From the NCBI GenBank assembly GCA_016342355.1, contig JAEINP010000035.1, positions 1 through 57,702 of the forward strand: DNA of 57,702 nucleotides. Reading direction: 5' to 3'. The notes under the pieces are model-generated. The model saw only the letters and a list, made by a program, of their open reading frames with translations, had not been told where the DNA came from and searched no databases. Positions 45,709-53,990 of this stretch are shown piece by piece. Numbering within the stretch: the first letter of the stretch is position 1; each line of letters starts with the position of its first letter. Both the position numbers and the translations under genes were made by a program. This stretch comes from Desulfatibacillum sp. GTDB lineage: Bacteria > Desulfobacterota > Desulfobacteria > Desulfobacterales > Desulfatibacillaceae.

Positions 45709-46095
45709 TTGAGCAATTCTTTTGACAAAACAGACAATTCCAGAGAACCCGGGACCGGACCGGTTGTGGTCCAAAGCCTGGAGGAACTGAAACCCATCAT
45801 GTTCAGTCAACACGCCCCCTATCTTATGGCCTGCGTCGTGAAAAACGAAATTTTTCGCGAGCAGATGGACGCCATAGAAGGGGTGGCCAGGCAGTTTGAA
45901 AACACGCTGGGAACCTTGGTCATTTCCGGGGAGCTCGTTGGGTGTTTTTGCAAAAAATTCAATGTAAAGGGAACGCCGACCTTTCTGTTCTTCATGAACG
46001 GAAAGGAAAGGGACAGGATACTCGGCTGCATCAGCCGGGAATCACTTACGGAATTTGTCGCCAGAAACCTGCAAACAATTAACCGGAAAACTTAA
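45709..46095 (+). CDS. Thioredoxin-fold protein without CxxC
   Basis: A TTG start preceded by AGGAG gives 128 residues. The C-terminal half is clearly thioredoxin-like (FNVKGTPTFLFFMNGKERDRILGCISRESLTEFV, including the cis-Pro), but the active-site segment reads YLMACVVKNEI, so the CxxC pair is missing. It is the first gene of the sigma-54-dependent beta-oxidation operon. It may bind or chaperone an enzyme of the operon instead of catalysing disulfide exchange. Confidence 0.8.
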   Translation: MSNSFDKTDNSREPGTGPVVVQSLEELKPIMFSQHAPYLMACVVKNEIFREQMDAIEGVARQFENTLGTLVISGELVGCFCKKFNVKGTPTFLFFMNGKERDRILGCISRESLTEFVARNLQTINRKT

Positions 46096-46108
46096 AGGGA
46101 GACTTAAA

Positions 46109-47317
46109 ATGGCTGAAAGAGAAGTGGTATTTGTAGATGCTATGCGCACCGCCTTTGGACGCATGGGGGGAACCATACGTGACATCACGGCGTCCGAGCT
46201 TGCAGGCCTGTGCATCAAGGGCCTTTTGGAAAAAACCCAGGTCAAGGAAAAAGCCCTGGTCAACAGCGTGTTCATGGGGTGCGCCGCCCATTGCTCCAAG
46301 GCCATGAATCCGGCCCGTTGGGCTGCCCTGTATTCCGGACTTGGTTACGAAACCTCCGCCTCTTACGTGGAAATGCAGTGCGGTTCCGCCATTGACAGCA
46401 TCAACCATGCTGCCTGGAAAATCAAATGCAATCAGGCGGATATCATCATTGCAGGCGGCTCCGAGTCTTATAGCCAGATCCCGGCCAAATTCTCCATGTC
46501 CACCCCTCCTTACAAGCTGATTCCGCCCATGCCCATAGCCGGGACCCTGTCTCCGGTGGAAGCGGAAAACATCGGCATGGGCCTGACAGCTGAAAATCTC
46601 CAGAAAATGTACGACATTCCCAGGGAAGCCTCGGACGAATTCGCCTACAACAGCCAAATGCGGGCCAAGATGGCGTGGGAAAAAGGCTATTTTGAGGGTG
46701 AAATCGTGCCGGTGACCATTCCTGGCGGCCGCAAAAACCCCGACATCGTTTTCGACAAGGACGAGCATGTCCGCTTTGACACCACCCTGGAAGGCCTTGC
46801 CAAACTCAGGCCCGCTTTTACCAAGGACGGAACAGTCACCGCGGGTAACGCCTCCGGCCGGAACGACGGCGCCGCCTTTGTACTGATGATGAGCGCTGAA
46901 AAGGCCAAGGAACTGGGTTACGAGCCCATGGCCCGCTGGGTGTGCGGCGCGGATTACGGCGTGGATCCAAGAATCATGGGTATCGGCCCTGCCTACTCCA
47001 TGGCCCAGGCCCTGGTTCGCGCCGGACTTAAATTGGACGACATGGATGTCATGGAATGCAACGAAGCATTCGCCGTACAGAACCTGGCTGTTATCAAGGA
47101 GCTGGAAAAGCAGATGGACGGCAAGGTGAACATGGACAACTGGAACCCCCTGGGAGGCGCCATTGCATACGGCCATCCCAATGGAGCTTCCGGCGCACGC
47201 ATTGGCATGTTCACCATGCGGGAACTCATTCGCAGGGGAGGCCGCTACGGCATGTTCGGCTCCTGCTGCGGCGGCGGGCTGGGCGTCACCACTCTCATCG
47301 AAAACTTGCAAAGATAA
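46109..47317 (+). CDS. Thiolase (acetyl-CoA C-acyltransferase)
   Basis: I start at MAEREVVFVDAMRTAFG because GGGAGAC precedes it (402 residues). The thiolase catalytic residues are visible: the acylated Cys in VEMQCGSAIDSI, the His in GHPNGASGARIG and the second Cys in GSCCGGGLG. It cleaves 3-ketoacyl-CoA or condenses two acetyl-CoA. It follows the thioredoxin-like gene by 14 bp and precedes a 3-hydroxyacyl-CoA dehydrogenase and a crotonase, giving a complete last part of a beta-oxidation round. Chain-length preference is unknown. Confidence 0.94.
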   Translation: MAEREVVFVDAMRTAFGRMGGTIRDITASELAGLCIKGLLEKTQVKEKALVNSVFMGCAAHCSKAMNPARWAALYSGLGYETSASYVEMQCGSAIDSINHAAWKIKCNQADIIIAGGSESYSQIPAKFSMSTPPYKLIPPMPIAGTLSPVEAENIGMGLTAENLQKMYDIPREASDEFAYNSQMRAKMAWEKGYFEGEIVPVTIPGGRKNPDIVFDKDEHVRFDTTLEGLAKLRPAFTKDGTVTAGNASGRNDGAAFVLMMSAEKAKELGYEPMARWVCGADYGVDPRIMGIGPAYSMAQALVRAGLKLDDMDVMECNEAFAVQNLAVIKELEKQMDGKVNMDNWNPLGGAIAYGHPNGASGARIGMFTMRELIRRGGRYGMFGSCCGGGLGVTTLIENLQR

Positions 47318-47357
47318 ACCACGAGCTTAGGGTCGCCATGCCTTAAGGCGTCATACC

Positions 47358-47412
47358 GGCCGCCTCGCGTGTTCCAAGGTTTTTTGAAGACCGTGAAACC
47401 TGCGGGGCGGCC
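47358..47412 (+). promoter_or_regulatory. Inverted repeat between thiolase and dehydrogenase genes
   Basis: GGCCGCCTCGC (47358-47368) pairs with GCGGGGCGGCC (47402-47412) over 11 bp with one mismatch. It sits in the 135-bp gap and may be an mRNA stabiliser or a weak attenuator inside the operon. No U-run follows. Confidence 0.45.
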
Positions 47413-47452
47413 CTCCTAATTCCCGGGAACAAAAATTCATGGAGGAAATACA

Positions 47453-48325
47453 ATGACGATTGATGATATTAAAAACATTTGTGTGATCGGCGCCGGAAAT
47501 ATGGGGCATCAGATTTCCGTGCAATGCGCCATGAAAGGCTACAACACGGTTTGCACCGACATCAGCGCCGAACAATTGAAAAAGGCCGAAGCATTCGCCG
47601 ACGCCTATCTCCCGGGCCGTGTGGCCAAAGGTAAACTGACTGAGGACGAAGCCAAGGCCGCCCGCGCCCGGCTGCGTTTTACCAATGACCTGGCCGACGC
47701 CGCCAAGGACGCCGACTATGTGATCGAGGCCGCCGTGGAAGTCCTGGCCCTCAAACGCAAGATCTTCGCCGATCTGGACAAAATGGCGCCCCCTCACGCC
47801 ATCCTGGCCACCAATTCCTCCGCTATCGTAAGCTCCAAGATCGCCGATGTAACCACCCGTCCGGACAAGGTCCTCAACCTCCATTTTTTCAATCCCGCCC
47901 TGGTCATGAAACTGGTGGAAGTGGTCCAGGGGCCCCATGTGTCCGACGAAACCTGCCGGATCTCCATGGAGCTTTGCACCAAGCTCGATAAAATCGCCGT
48001 GCACGTTAAAAAGGAAGTCAAGGGCTTTCTCCTCAACCGCATTTTTCTCAGAATCTACGAAGAAGCCCAGTGGATGCTGGAAATGGACGTGGCTTCCGTG
48101 GAGGATATCGACAAGGCGTGCGTTTACGGCGCGGGCCACCCCATGGGTCCGTTCACCCTCATGGACCTCACCGGCATCGACCTGGCCTACACCATGTGCA
48201 AGGAAACCTTCATGGATACCGGCGACCCGGCGGACCTTCCCAGGCCCCACCTTGTGGAGCATTACGTCAAAGGCGAATACGGCCAGAAAACCGGCAAGGG
48301 ATGGTACGACTACACAAAAAAATAG
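47453..48325 (+). CDS. 3-hydroxyacyl-CoA (3-hydroxybutyryl-CoA) dehydrogenase
   Basis: A 290-residue protein of the usual single-function length. The NAD motif is VIGAGNMGHQISVQCAMKGYNTVCTDIS; later come ATNSSAIVSSKIADVTTRPDKVLNLHFFNPALVMKLVEV (catalytic Ser/His region) and FLLNRIFLRIYEEAQ. AGGAAATACA precedes the ATG. It oxidises L-3-hydroxyacyl-CoA with NAD+. It lies between thiolase and crotonase genes in one operon. Confidence 0.94.
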   Translation: MTIDDIKNICVIGAGNMGHQISVQCAMKGYNTVCTDISAEQLKKAEAFADAYLPGRVAKGKLTEDEAKAARARLRFTNDLADAAKDADYVIEAAVEVLALKRKIFADLDKMAPPHAILATNSSAIVSSKIADVTTRPDKVLNLHFFNPALVMKLVEVVQGPHVSDETCRISMELCTKLDKIAVHVKKEVKGFLLNRIFLRIYEEAQWMLEMDVASVEDIDKACVYGAGHPMGPFTLMDLTGIDLAYTMCKETFMDTGDPADLPRPHLVEHYVKGEYGQKTGKGWYDYTKK

Positions 48326-48353
48326 CCTAACCTAAACCAGCATGGGGAAAATC

Positions 48354-49133
48354 ATGGACCTCAAATATGTTCTGTTTAGCAAGGAAGACGGCATAGCCTG
48401 GATTCGCCTGAATCGACCGGACAAACTCAACGCCTTGAACCATGAAGTGTTCGGGGAAATCGGCGAAGCCGTCGCCAAATGCGCGGCCGATGATGAAGTG
48501 CGGGTGGTGGTGCTGACCGGCTCGGACAGGGTTTTTGCGGCGGGCGCTGACATCGAGCACATGTCCAAGGGGCAAATCGCCGACGCCTTTACCCTTACGG
48601 ACGCCTCCACACGGACCCAGGAAAGCCTGGCCGACCTGCCCAAGCCAACCATCGCCGCCATTTCGGGCTATGCCTTGGGCGGAGGCCTGGAACTGGCCCT
48701 GTGCTGCGATTTCAGGATCGCATCGGAAAACGCCGTGGTGGGCCTGCCTGAAATCAACCTGGGCATCATCCCCGGCGGAGGCGGCACCCAGCGCCTTCCC
48801 AGGCTGATCAACTACAGCATGGCTGCGGAAATGATCATGACAGGCGGCATGGTCAAGGCTGAAAGGGCCGAGCGCCTGGGCATCCTGAACCGGGTGGTCC
48901 CCCAGGACCAGCTGGAAACGGAAGTCAAAAAACTTGCCGGAAAGCTCATGAGCAAGTCCTCCATCGCCTTGCGTGCGGCCAAAACCGCTATGCGCAAGGG
49001 GCTCAATGTATCCCTTAAGGACGGGCTCCAGATCGAGCAGGACCTGTTCTGCATGCTATTCGGCACCGAAGATCAAAAAGAAGGCATGGCCGCTTTTCTG
49101 GAAAAGCGCAAGGCCAGCTTCAAAGGCCAATAA
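48354..49133 (+). CDS. Enoyl-CoA hydratase (crotonase)
   Basis: I start at MDLKYVLFSKED because GGGGAAA lies upstream; an ATG four codons earlier has no site. The 259 residues show the crotonase pattern: RPDKLNALNHEVFGEI, GSDRVFAAGADIEHM (oxyanion hole), GYALGGGLELALCCDFRIAS with the first catalytic Glu region, and PEINLGIIPGGGGTQRLPR with the second Glu. It hydrates trans-2-enoyl-CoA. It ends the operon, followed by a GC-rich hairpin. Confidence 0.94.
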   Translation: MDLKYVLFSKEDGIAWIRLNRPDKLNALNHEVFGEIGEAVAKCAADDEVRVVVLTGSDRVFAAGADIEHMSKGQIADAFTLTDASTRTQESLADLPKPTIAAISGYALGGGLELALCCDFRIASENAVVGLPEINLGIIPGGGGTQRLPRLINYSMAAEMIMTGGMVKAERAERLGILNRVVPQDQLETEVKKLAGKLMSKSSIALRAAKTAMRKGLNVSLKDGLQIEQDLFCMLFGTEDQKEGMAAFLEKRKASFKGQ

Positions 49134-49503
49134 ACACCTCCGGCGGCCCTTGGGCCGCCGGGTTTCCTTAAAAACTCAATTATTGGGAATTAGTGGAAGA
49201 TGACGCCATAAACTGCGCAATCTGCAAGCTGGGCGGTTCTCGGAGGTCGAGATCCTGTATTCTTCGTCCCTTCCCCCCTTGCGGGGGAAGGACAGGATGG
49301 GGGGTAAGGGAATAAGAACAAAGACTAAATTTCAGCACTCTGAGACGCATTTCCAAAAATTGAACAACTCATGGATCAACAACTGGTTACGGAATCATCC
49401 GGTTCCGCCCGTGTGAACGGTTACCCAACCTCCGCGCAGAGGATTTTAACATCGGCCCGGGCGAATGAGTAATCGGTTGATATAATATTAAAAGGAGTGA
49501 CTT
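49134..49503 (+). other. Intergenic region with a terminator-like hairpin and a REP-like repeat
   Basis: At 49141-49160 a perfect 9-bp stem (CGGCGGCCC / GGGCCGCCG, TT loop) followed by GGTTTCCTT should end the crotonase transcript. Around 49,270-49,292 CCTTCCCCCC...GGGGGAAGG forms another hairpin of a type common as intergenic repeats. The right end should contain the promoter of the acyl-CoA dehydrogenase gene; GGAG lies before its ATG. Confidence 0.6.
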
Positions 49504-51312
49504 ATGGCGCAGATTCTTGCGGATAGAAGAGATATCGACTTTGTTCTTTACGAACAATTGGATGTGAATAAACTCGCGGAGCAGGATGCGTTCAAGGGTC
49601 TGAATAAAAAGATGTTCGACATGGTGATCTCCGAGGCCAGGAACCTTTCCATCAAGGAAATCCTGCCCACCAACGCCGAAGGCGATACTCTGGGCGTCAC
49701 CTTTGATAATGGCGTGGTCACGGTTCCCGAGTCCTTTAAAAGGCCTTTCCAACTGCTCCGGGACGGAGACTGGACCTCCATGAGCAAAAGCCCCGACCTG
49801 GGGGGCCAGGGCATGCCCTATATGGTCAATATTGCAGTTCTGGAATACCTCTGGGGCGGTAACTACTGCCTGGTGAATTACGGGACCATGGGGCTGGGCA
49901 CCGGCATGATGATCGAGATTTTTGGAACGCAGCAACAAAAGGACATGTTCCTGGAAAAACTTTACACGGCCCAATGGGGCGGCACCATGCTGCTGACCGA
50001 AGCCGATGCGGGCTCCGACGTGGGCGCGCTCACCACCACCGCCAAAAAGAATGACGACAGCACCTATACCATCACGGGCAACAAGATTTTTATCACCAAC
50101 GGCGAGCACAATCTGACGGAAAACATTGTCCATCCTGTCCTGGCCAGGGTGGAAGGAGCGCCGGCGGGCACCAAGGGCATTTCCATCTTTATCGTGCCCA
50201 AGATTTGGGTGAACGAAGACGGCTCCCTGGCCGAGTCTAATGACGTGGTCTGCACAGGCACGGAAGAAAAAATGGGCATCCACGCCAGCGCCACGTGCAG
50301 CATGGCCCTGGGCGGCCAGGGAAAATGCCGGGGGCTTCTTCTTGGCGAAGAAAATCAGGGCATGAAAATCATGTTCCACATGATGAACGACGCCCGGTTC
50401 AACGTGGGTTTCCAGGGTTTCACCTATGCGTCTTCCGCCTATCTGTACGCCTGCAATTACGCCAAAGAAAGAATCCAGGGTAAGGATCTTACTGCGGGAA
50501 AAGACAGCGCCAGCGTGGCCATTATCAACCACCCGGACGTAAGGCGCATGCTCACATGGATGAAAGCCCATGTGGACGGCATGCGGAGTTTCATATACTA
50601 CGCCGCGTCCTTGTTTGACTGGTTAAAGGTGGAACCCAACGCCGAAGCCGCCCAAAACCGCCAGGATCTCATCGATTTTTTCATACCCCTGGTCAAGGCC
50701 TATTCCACCCAACGTAGTTTCGATATCTGCACCCAGGCCATGCAGGTCTATGGGGGGTACGGCTACATCAAGGAATATCCCATCGAACAACTCCTGCGCG
50801 ATTGCAAAATCACCTCCATCTATGAGGGAACCGACGGCATCCAGGCCATGGACCTCCTGGGCCGAAAACTGCAAATGCGCGGCGGCGCCCTGTTCAAGGC
50901 CTTTATAAAGGAAATCCGTAACGGCATCACCGCCACCCAGGACGACCCGGTTCTTACCGTTCTGGCAGGCCGGGTATCCAAGGCGGTTGACCGGCTGGAA
51001 GAAGTGGCCGCCCATTTGTCCAAAACCTCCGCTTCCCCCCAGGTGAAAACCGCCTTTGCCTTCGCCTTCCCGTTCCTGGAAGTCACCGGCGATGTGATCA
51101 TGGCGTGGATGCTTTTCTGGCGCGCTTCCGTGGCCGTACAGGCCCTCGCCAAGGGCGCCAAAGCCAAGGATCAGGCCTTTTACACCGGCATGGTCAAAAC
51201 AGCGGAGTTCTTCATCCATAATGTGCTGCCGGTCGCCCTGGGCAAAATGGATACCATCGCGGACGGCAACAGTGCGGCCATTGACATACCGGATGATTGT
51301 TTCGGCGGCTGA
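49504..51312 (+). CDS. Acyl-CoA dehydrogenase (long form)
   Basis: The 602-residue protein belongs to the longer acyl-CoA dehydrogenase group with an extra C-terminal helical domain. Visible motifs are LGGQGMPYMVNIAVLEYL, GTMLLTEADAGSDVGAL (FAD/substrate), GNKIFITNGEHNLTEN, and YGGYGYIKEYPIEQLLRDCKITSIYEGTDGIQAMDLLGRKL, where the catalytic Glu is in IYEGTDGIQ. AGGAG precedes the ATG. It makes the first double bond in beta-oxidation and hands electrons to ETF. It lies after the beta-oxidation operon but with its own upstream region. Confidence 0.95.
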   Translation: MAQILADRRDIDFVLYEQLDVNKLAEQDAFKGLNKKMFDMVISEARNLSIKEILPTNAEGDTLGVTFDNGVVTVPESFKRPFQLLRDGDWTSMSKSPDLGGQGMPYMVNIAVLEYLWGGNYCLVNYGTMGLGTGMMIEIFGTQQQKDMFLEKLYTAQWGGTMLLTEADAGSDVGALTTTAKKNDDSTYTITGNKIFITNGEHNLTENIVHPVLARVEGAPAGTKGISIFIVPKIWVNEDGSLAESNDVVCTGTEEKMGIHASATCSMALGGQGKCRGLLLGEENQGMKIMFHMMNDARFNVGFQGFTYASSAYLYACNYAKERIQGKDLTAGKDSASVAIINHPDVRRMLTWMKAHVDGMRSFIYYAASLFDWLKVEPNAEAAQNRQDLIDFFIPLVKAYSTQRSFDICTQAMQVYGGYGYIKEYPIEQLLRDCKITSIYEGTDGIQAMDLLGRKLQMRGGALFKAFIKEIRNGITATQDDPVLTVLAGRVSKAVDRLEEVAAHLSKTSASPQVKTAFAFAFPFLEVTGDVIMAWMLFWRASVAVQALAKGAKAKDQAFYTGMVKTAEFFIHNVLPVALGKMDTIADGNSAAIDIPDDCFGG

Positions 51313-51399
51313 TGTTTTTTCTATCGATCCTCCAAGACTTTCTGGTTTTGGGGGATTGACTTTATATAGAACCTTCAAGGCTTGATATGCGGAGGGGCA

Positions 51400-52278
51400 A
51401 TGACCACGCAGTATATAGCGGAAAATATTTGGGAGGACCGGTCATCCCCCCAAGCCTTGATTGTCGAGGGCGGGGCCATGCGGGGAGTCTTTTCCACGGG
51501 TGTGTTGGATGGATTCCTGGAGGCCCGATTCAATCCCTTTGATCTGTGCGTGGGCGTTTCCGCCGGGGCCGCCAACATGGCGGCGTTCCTGGCTGAAATG
51601 CCCCAGCGCAATTTGAAAATCTATACGGATTACTCCCTCCGGCCCCAGTTCATCAACTTCTGGCGCTTTTTGCGCGGAGGACATTTGATGGACCTGGACT
51701 GGCTATGGGATATCACCATTGAAGAAATCCGCCTGGACCTGAAAACCATATTTGCGTCGGGCAAATGCTTTGTGGTGTGCCTGACGGACGTGGCCACGGG
51801 CCAGGCCCTGTATAAGCACCCCCATTCCGGGGACCTGGAAGATATATTAAAGGCCTCCAGCGCCCTACCTATCCTGTATCGGGGTTTCCCCCTCATTGAC
51901 GGCCATCCCGCTGTGGACGGGGGAATCGCTGATCCCATCCCCGTCAGACAGGCCCTGAAAATGGGCGCCCGGAAAATCATGGTTATCCGGTCCCGTCCCA
52001 AGAGCTACGAAAAAAAGGAGAAATTCTCCCAGGCGATCATGCTCAATAAAATGAAGCCTTTTCCGGCCCTTAGCCAGGCCATTTCCTACCGGATAAAAAG
52101 ATATAACGAGGCTGTATCCCTGATTCGCAATCCCCCTTCCTGCGTTTCCATTACGGAAATCTGCCCGCCGGAAAATTTCAAGCCAGGCCGCCTGGGCAAA
52201 AACAAAAAGGTGCTCATGGAAGGCTACGAACAAGGCAGGAACATATCCCGGGAAGCCATGGAAGCCTGGGCGCGTTAA
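51400..52278 (+). CDS. Patatin-like phospholipase
   Basis: I start at MTTQYIAENIWE because GGAGGGGCA precedes it (292 residues). It has the patatin oxyanion loop GGAMRGVFSTG, the nucleophile elbow GVSAGAAN (catalytic Ser) and the catalytic Asp in AVDGGIADPIPV. It would release fatty acids from lipids. Its position just after the acyl-CoA dehydrogenase suggests it feeds beta-oxidation. No signal peptide, so it probably acts in the cytoplasm. Confidence 0.93.
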   Translation: MTTQYIAENIWEDRSSPQALIVEGGAMRGVFSTGVLDGFLEARFNPFDLCVGVSAGAANMAAFLAEMPQRNLKIYTDYSLRPQFINFWRFLRGGHLMDLDWLWDITIEEIRLDLKTIFASGKCFVVCLTDVATGQALYKHPHSGDLEDILKASSALPILYRGFPLIDGHPAVDGGIADPIPVRQALKMGARKIMVIRSRPKSYEKKEKFSQAIMLNKMKPFPALSQAISYRIKRYNEAVSLIRNPPSCVSITEICPPENFKPGRLGKNKKVLMEGYEQGRNISREAMEAWAR

Positions 52279-52514
52279 AACAATTAGAGCGGTGGTCAAA
52301 ATTATAACATCTTTATTTTAAAGCTAAAAATTAGTGTAAAACGAACCATGTCAATCGGAAAATTAGCCTTACAAGCGCTCTATCCCGGAAATCCTGGGCG
52401 AAAAAAGCAAAAAGGATTATGATATGATTACCATGCCAACGGTCGTTTAAAAAGGAGCCATTTTCGGCCGTGAGAATTGAGCCGCCTTTAAGAGCCTAAA
52501 AAAATTCGAAAACA

Positions 52515-52802
52515 ATGGATAAAGACCTCACGACATCGGACATTGATCGTCAGAATATTCTCAACAACCCCCACGCGCTTCAGGAGATAGAGAATGCAGT
52601 AAGCATTCGCGGAATACCTTTTGAGGGTAAAAGTGTGGTGCTAAAGGAGCAATCTGCGGCTTTCTTTGAGGTTTCTGTTCGGACAATTGAAAATTATCTT
52701 CTGAAGCACCAAGAAGAACTGGCTCAAAACGGTTACGAGGTCATAACAGGTAAACAGCTGAAAGAACTAATAAACACAATTTCCACAATTGATGATCTAT
52801 AA
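52515..52802 (+). CDS. Short HTH-type protein, possibly truncated
   Basis: The 95 residues contain IPFEGKSVVLKEQSAAFFEVSVRTIENYLLKHQEELAQNGYEVITGKQLKEL. This looks like the N-terminal HTH part of a widely distributed family of longer proteins (roughly 250-300 residues) that continue with a KilA-N/RhuM-like region. Here the frame stops at STIDDL, so the C-terminus is missing. The gene may be a remnant or a natural short form. The 235 bp upstream of it (after the patatin gene) hold nothing recognisable. Confidence 0.55.
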   Translation: MDKDLTTSDIDRQNILNNPHALQEIENAVSIRGIPFEGKSVVLKEQSAAFFEVSVRTIENYLLKHQEELAQNGYEVITGKQLKELINTISTIDDL

Positions 52803-52894
52803 ACAGATTTCGGGATCATAGCAAAAACCGCTCGCATGGGCATTTTCAAATACCGCAGACCGGAATGCCTTTCATGAAACCTGAGCAGGAGCCC

Positions 52895-53270
52895 TCAATC
52901 TCCACTTGGCAAAATCACCTCCACCAAGCCGCCTGCTTCCCGATCCCCCAGCCCAAGCTCCCTTTTCACTCCTGGCAATACCTTCGCCCAGGTTTTCGCC
53001 GAAGTGGGCGAGTGGGGATCATCAGCGAAATACACATTCGCCAGCCAAGCCGGTATCCGGCAAATCTCCCGGAAGAAATACAAATGGGCCAACCTATTGG
53101 CGGACTGATACAAAGGCCCGGTCCAATCTGTTTCCTGGGGAATGTCAAAAAAATCCTTAACCTCACTCAGAGCCTTATCAATGAGTTTTCGGGATTTGGG
53201 CGAGGCTTGGCACCCGTTTCCGTACATCTCATGCACATGGCTCTTTGCTTCGACCAGAATGGCCGAGCCG
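52895..53270 (-). pseudogene. 5-prime-truncated gene with a PD-(D/E)XK-like segment
   Basis: The frame encodes about 125 residues starting GSAILVEAKSHVHEM and including DWTGPLYQSANRLAHLYFFRE and IPAWLANVYFADDP. The EAK motif after a beta strand suggests a restriction-type nuclease fold, but this is a guess. The 5-prime part is missing: at about 53,261-53,270 it joins the start of a HEAT-gene copy in another frame, with shared GGCTCGGCCA at the junction. Confidence 0.6.
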
Positions 53271-53306
53271 GTCCACATAATCCTGGTAGGTCCAAAGTTT
53301 TTTCAT
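53229..53306 (-). pseudogene. Truncated 5-prime end of a HEAT/SEC-C gene copy
   Basis: The frame begins MKKLWTYQDYVDRLGH, like the intact gene at 55,817, with the same upstream DNA (AAAAAAGCAGCGAGGC before the ATG). After 16 residues it runs into the nuclease-like gene and stops after 25 codons. Confidence 0.8.
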
Positions 53307-53344
53307 GGGCGCCTCGCTGCTTTTTTAAGTCCGTAGGGATGGTA

Positions 53345-53449
53345 TCAGTCATAGCCGTCGAACAAATAACAGATGCCGTCCGGGTCGTGCAGGCAGTTGG
53401 TGGGGCATTGCGGACACAGGGCGACCAGTTCCTGCCAGGCCTTTTTCAT
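53345..53449 (-). pseudogene. 3-prime fragment of the Cys-rich 137-residue protein
   Basis: The frame encodes a 34-residue end (MKKAWQELVALCPQCPTN, then CLHDPDGICYLFDGYD) nearly identical to the C-terminus of the protein at 55,856-56,269. DNA similarity stops just upstream, where it joins sequence belonging to the kinase leader. It is part of the decayed module copy. Confidence 0.8.
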
Positions 53450-53619
53450 TATGGATAACCCGGGAATGGTATTAACTTTTTATTGGCTCCGATTTTTCTC
53501 TATTGCTCAGGCCCTGCAAGATTTAGCTTGCCAAAACCCGATGAAAATTGAAAGATTAAAGGAAATCATGGCCATCAAGGCGGGCCGTCTCCGGTGTTGG
53601 TGGAGGAAGGAAAACTGAA

Positions 53620-53805
53620 ATGACTGAGCAATCCCAGGATTCCCCCCAAAGGCGCAAGGAACGCGATCCGGACTTGGCAGGCGTGGAAGCCGCTCTGATC
53701 CGGGCTGGAAAAAGGGCTCGGGAACGGGCTCGCCAAGCTGGAATCGGTGTTATTGTGATGAAAGACGGTAAAATCGTGGAGGAGTTCCCTGAAAATCCAG
53801 TCTGA
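53620..53805 (+). CDS. 61-residue partner (antitoxin candidate), orphan copy
   Basis: The protein differs from the copy at 57,222 by one residue only (Arg11 for Ser11). It is charged, with an Arg/Ala-rich helix (ALIRAGKRARERARQAGIG) and a beta hairpin end (VIVMKDGKIVEEFPENPV). It keeps the ATGA overlap arrangement with the remains of the kinase gene. Intact retention next to a gutted kinase fits an antitoxin or immunity role, but it is unproven. Confidence 0.7.
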   Translation: MTEQSQDSPQRRKERDPDLAGVEAALIRAGKRARERARQAGIGVIVMKDGKIVEEFPENPV

Positions 53806-53884
53806 GAAAGCCTTCTGCGACATTCTTCAGTCTTGGCCTTCCGCAAAATCGCGTCCCTCATGGCCGCCGGCACAAGGCGGCTGA

Positions 53885-53953
53885 AACCGGAGTTACGCCA
53901 CCAGCGGTTTTGAGCGCTACAACAACGGATTTCGCGTGGTCCGCATCCGATGA
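53885..53953 (+). pseudogene. C-terminal relic of an FGE-sulfatase gene
   Basis: The frame encodes NRSYATSGFERYNNGF then RVVRIR and a stop, matching the last residues of FGE protein 1 (33,722) with one residue change and several silent changes. It begins abruptly at the end of the decayed module copy. Its stop is 38 bp from the stop of the HEAT/SEC-C gene, in convergent orientation. Confidence 0.8.
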
Positions 53954-53990
53954 ATTCTCCGGGTTTATAATTGGCCCGGACCGTTGATTG

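Larger units (their letters stand above)
53229..53884. repeat. Decayed copy of the HEAT/Cys-rich/kinase/partner module
   Basis: This 656-bp stretch matches scattered pieces of 55,790-57,486 in the same order. Missing pieces relative to the intact module are most of the 137-residue gene with its upstream DNA (junction about 53,460), 185 bp removed at a shared CATGG (about 53,568), and 313 bp removed at a shared GGGCCG (about 53,583). The kinase gene is thus destroyed while the 61-residue partner gene is intact. Confidence 0.8.

Noticed and set aside
46079-47311. 410-codon minus-strand open frame
   Set aside because: Antisense of the thiolase gene with no recognisable domain.
49460-49503. Sigma-70 promoter (TATAAT at about 49,480) before the acyl-CoA dehydrogenase gene
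   Set aside because: A TATAAT-like box is present but I could not find a matching -35 element at proper spacing.
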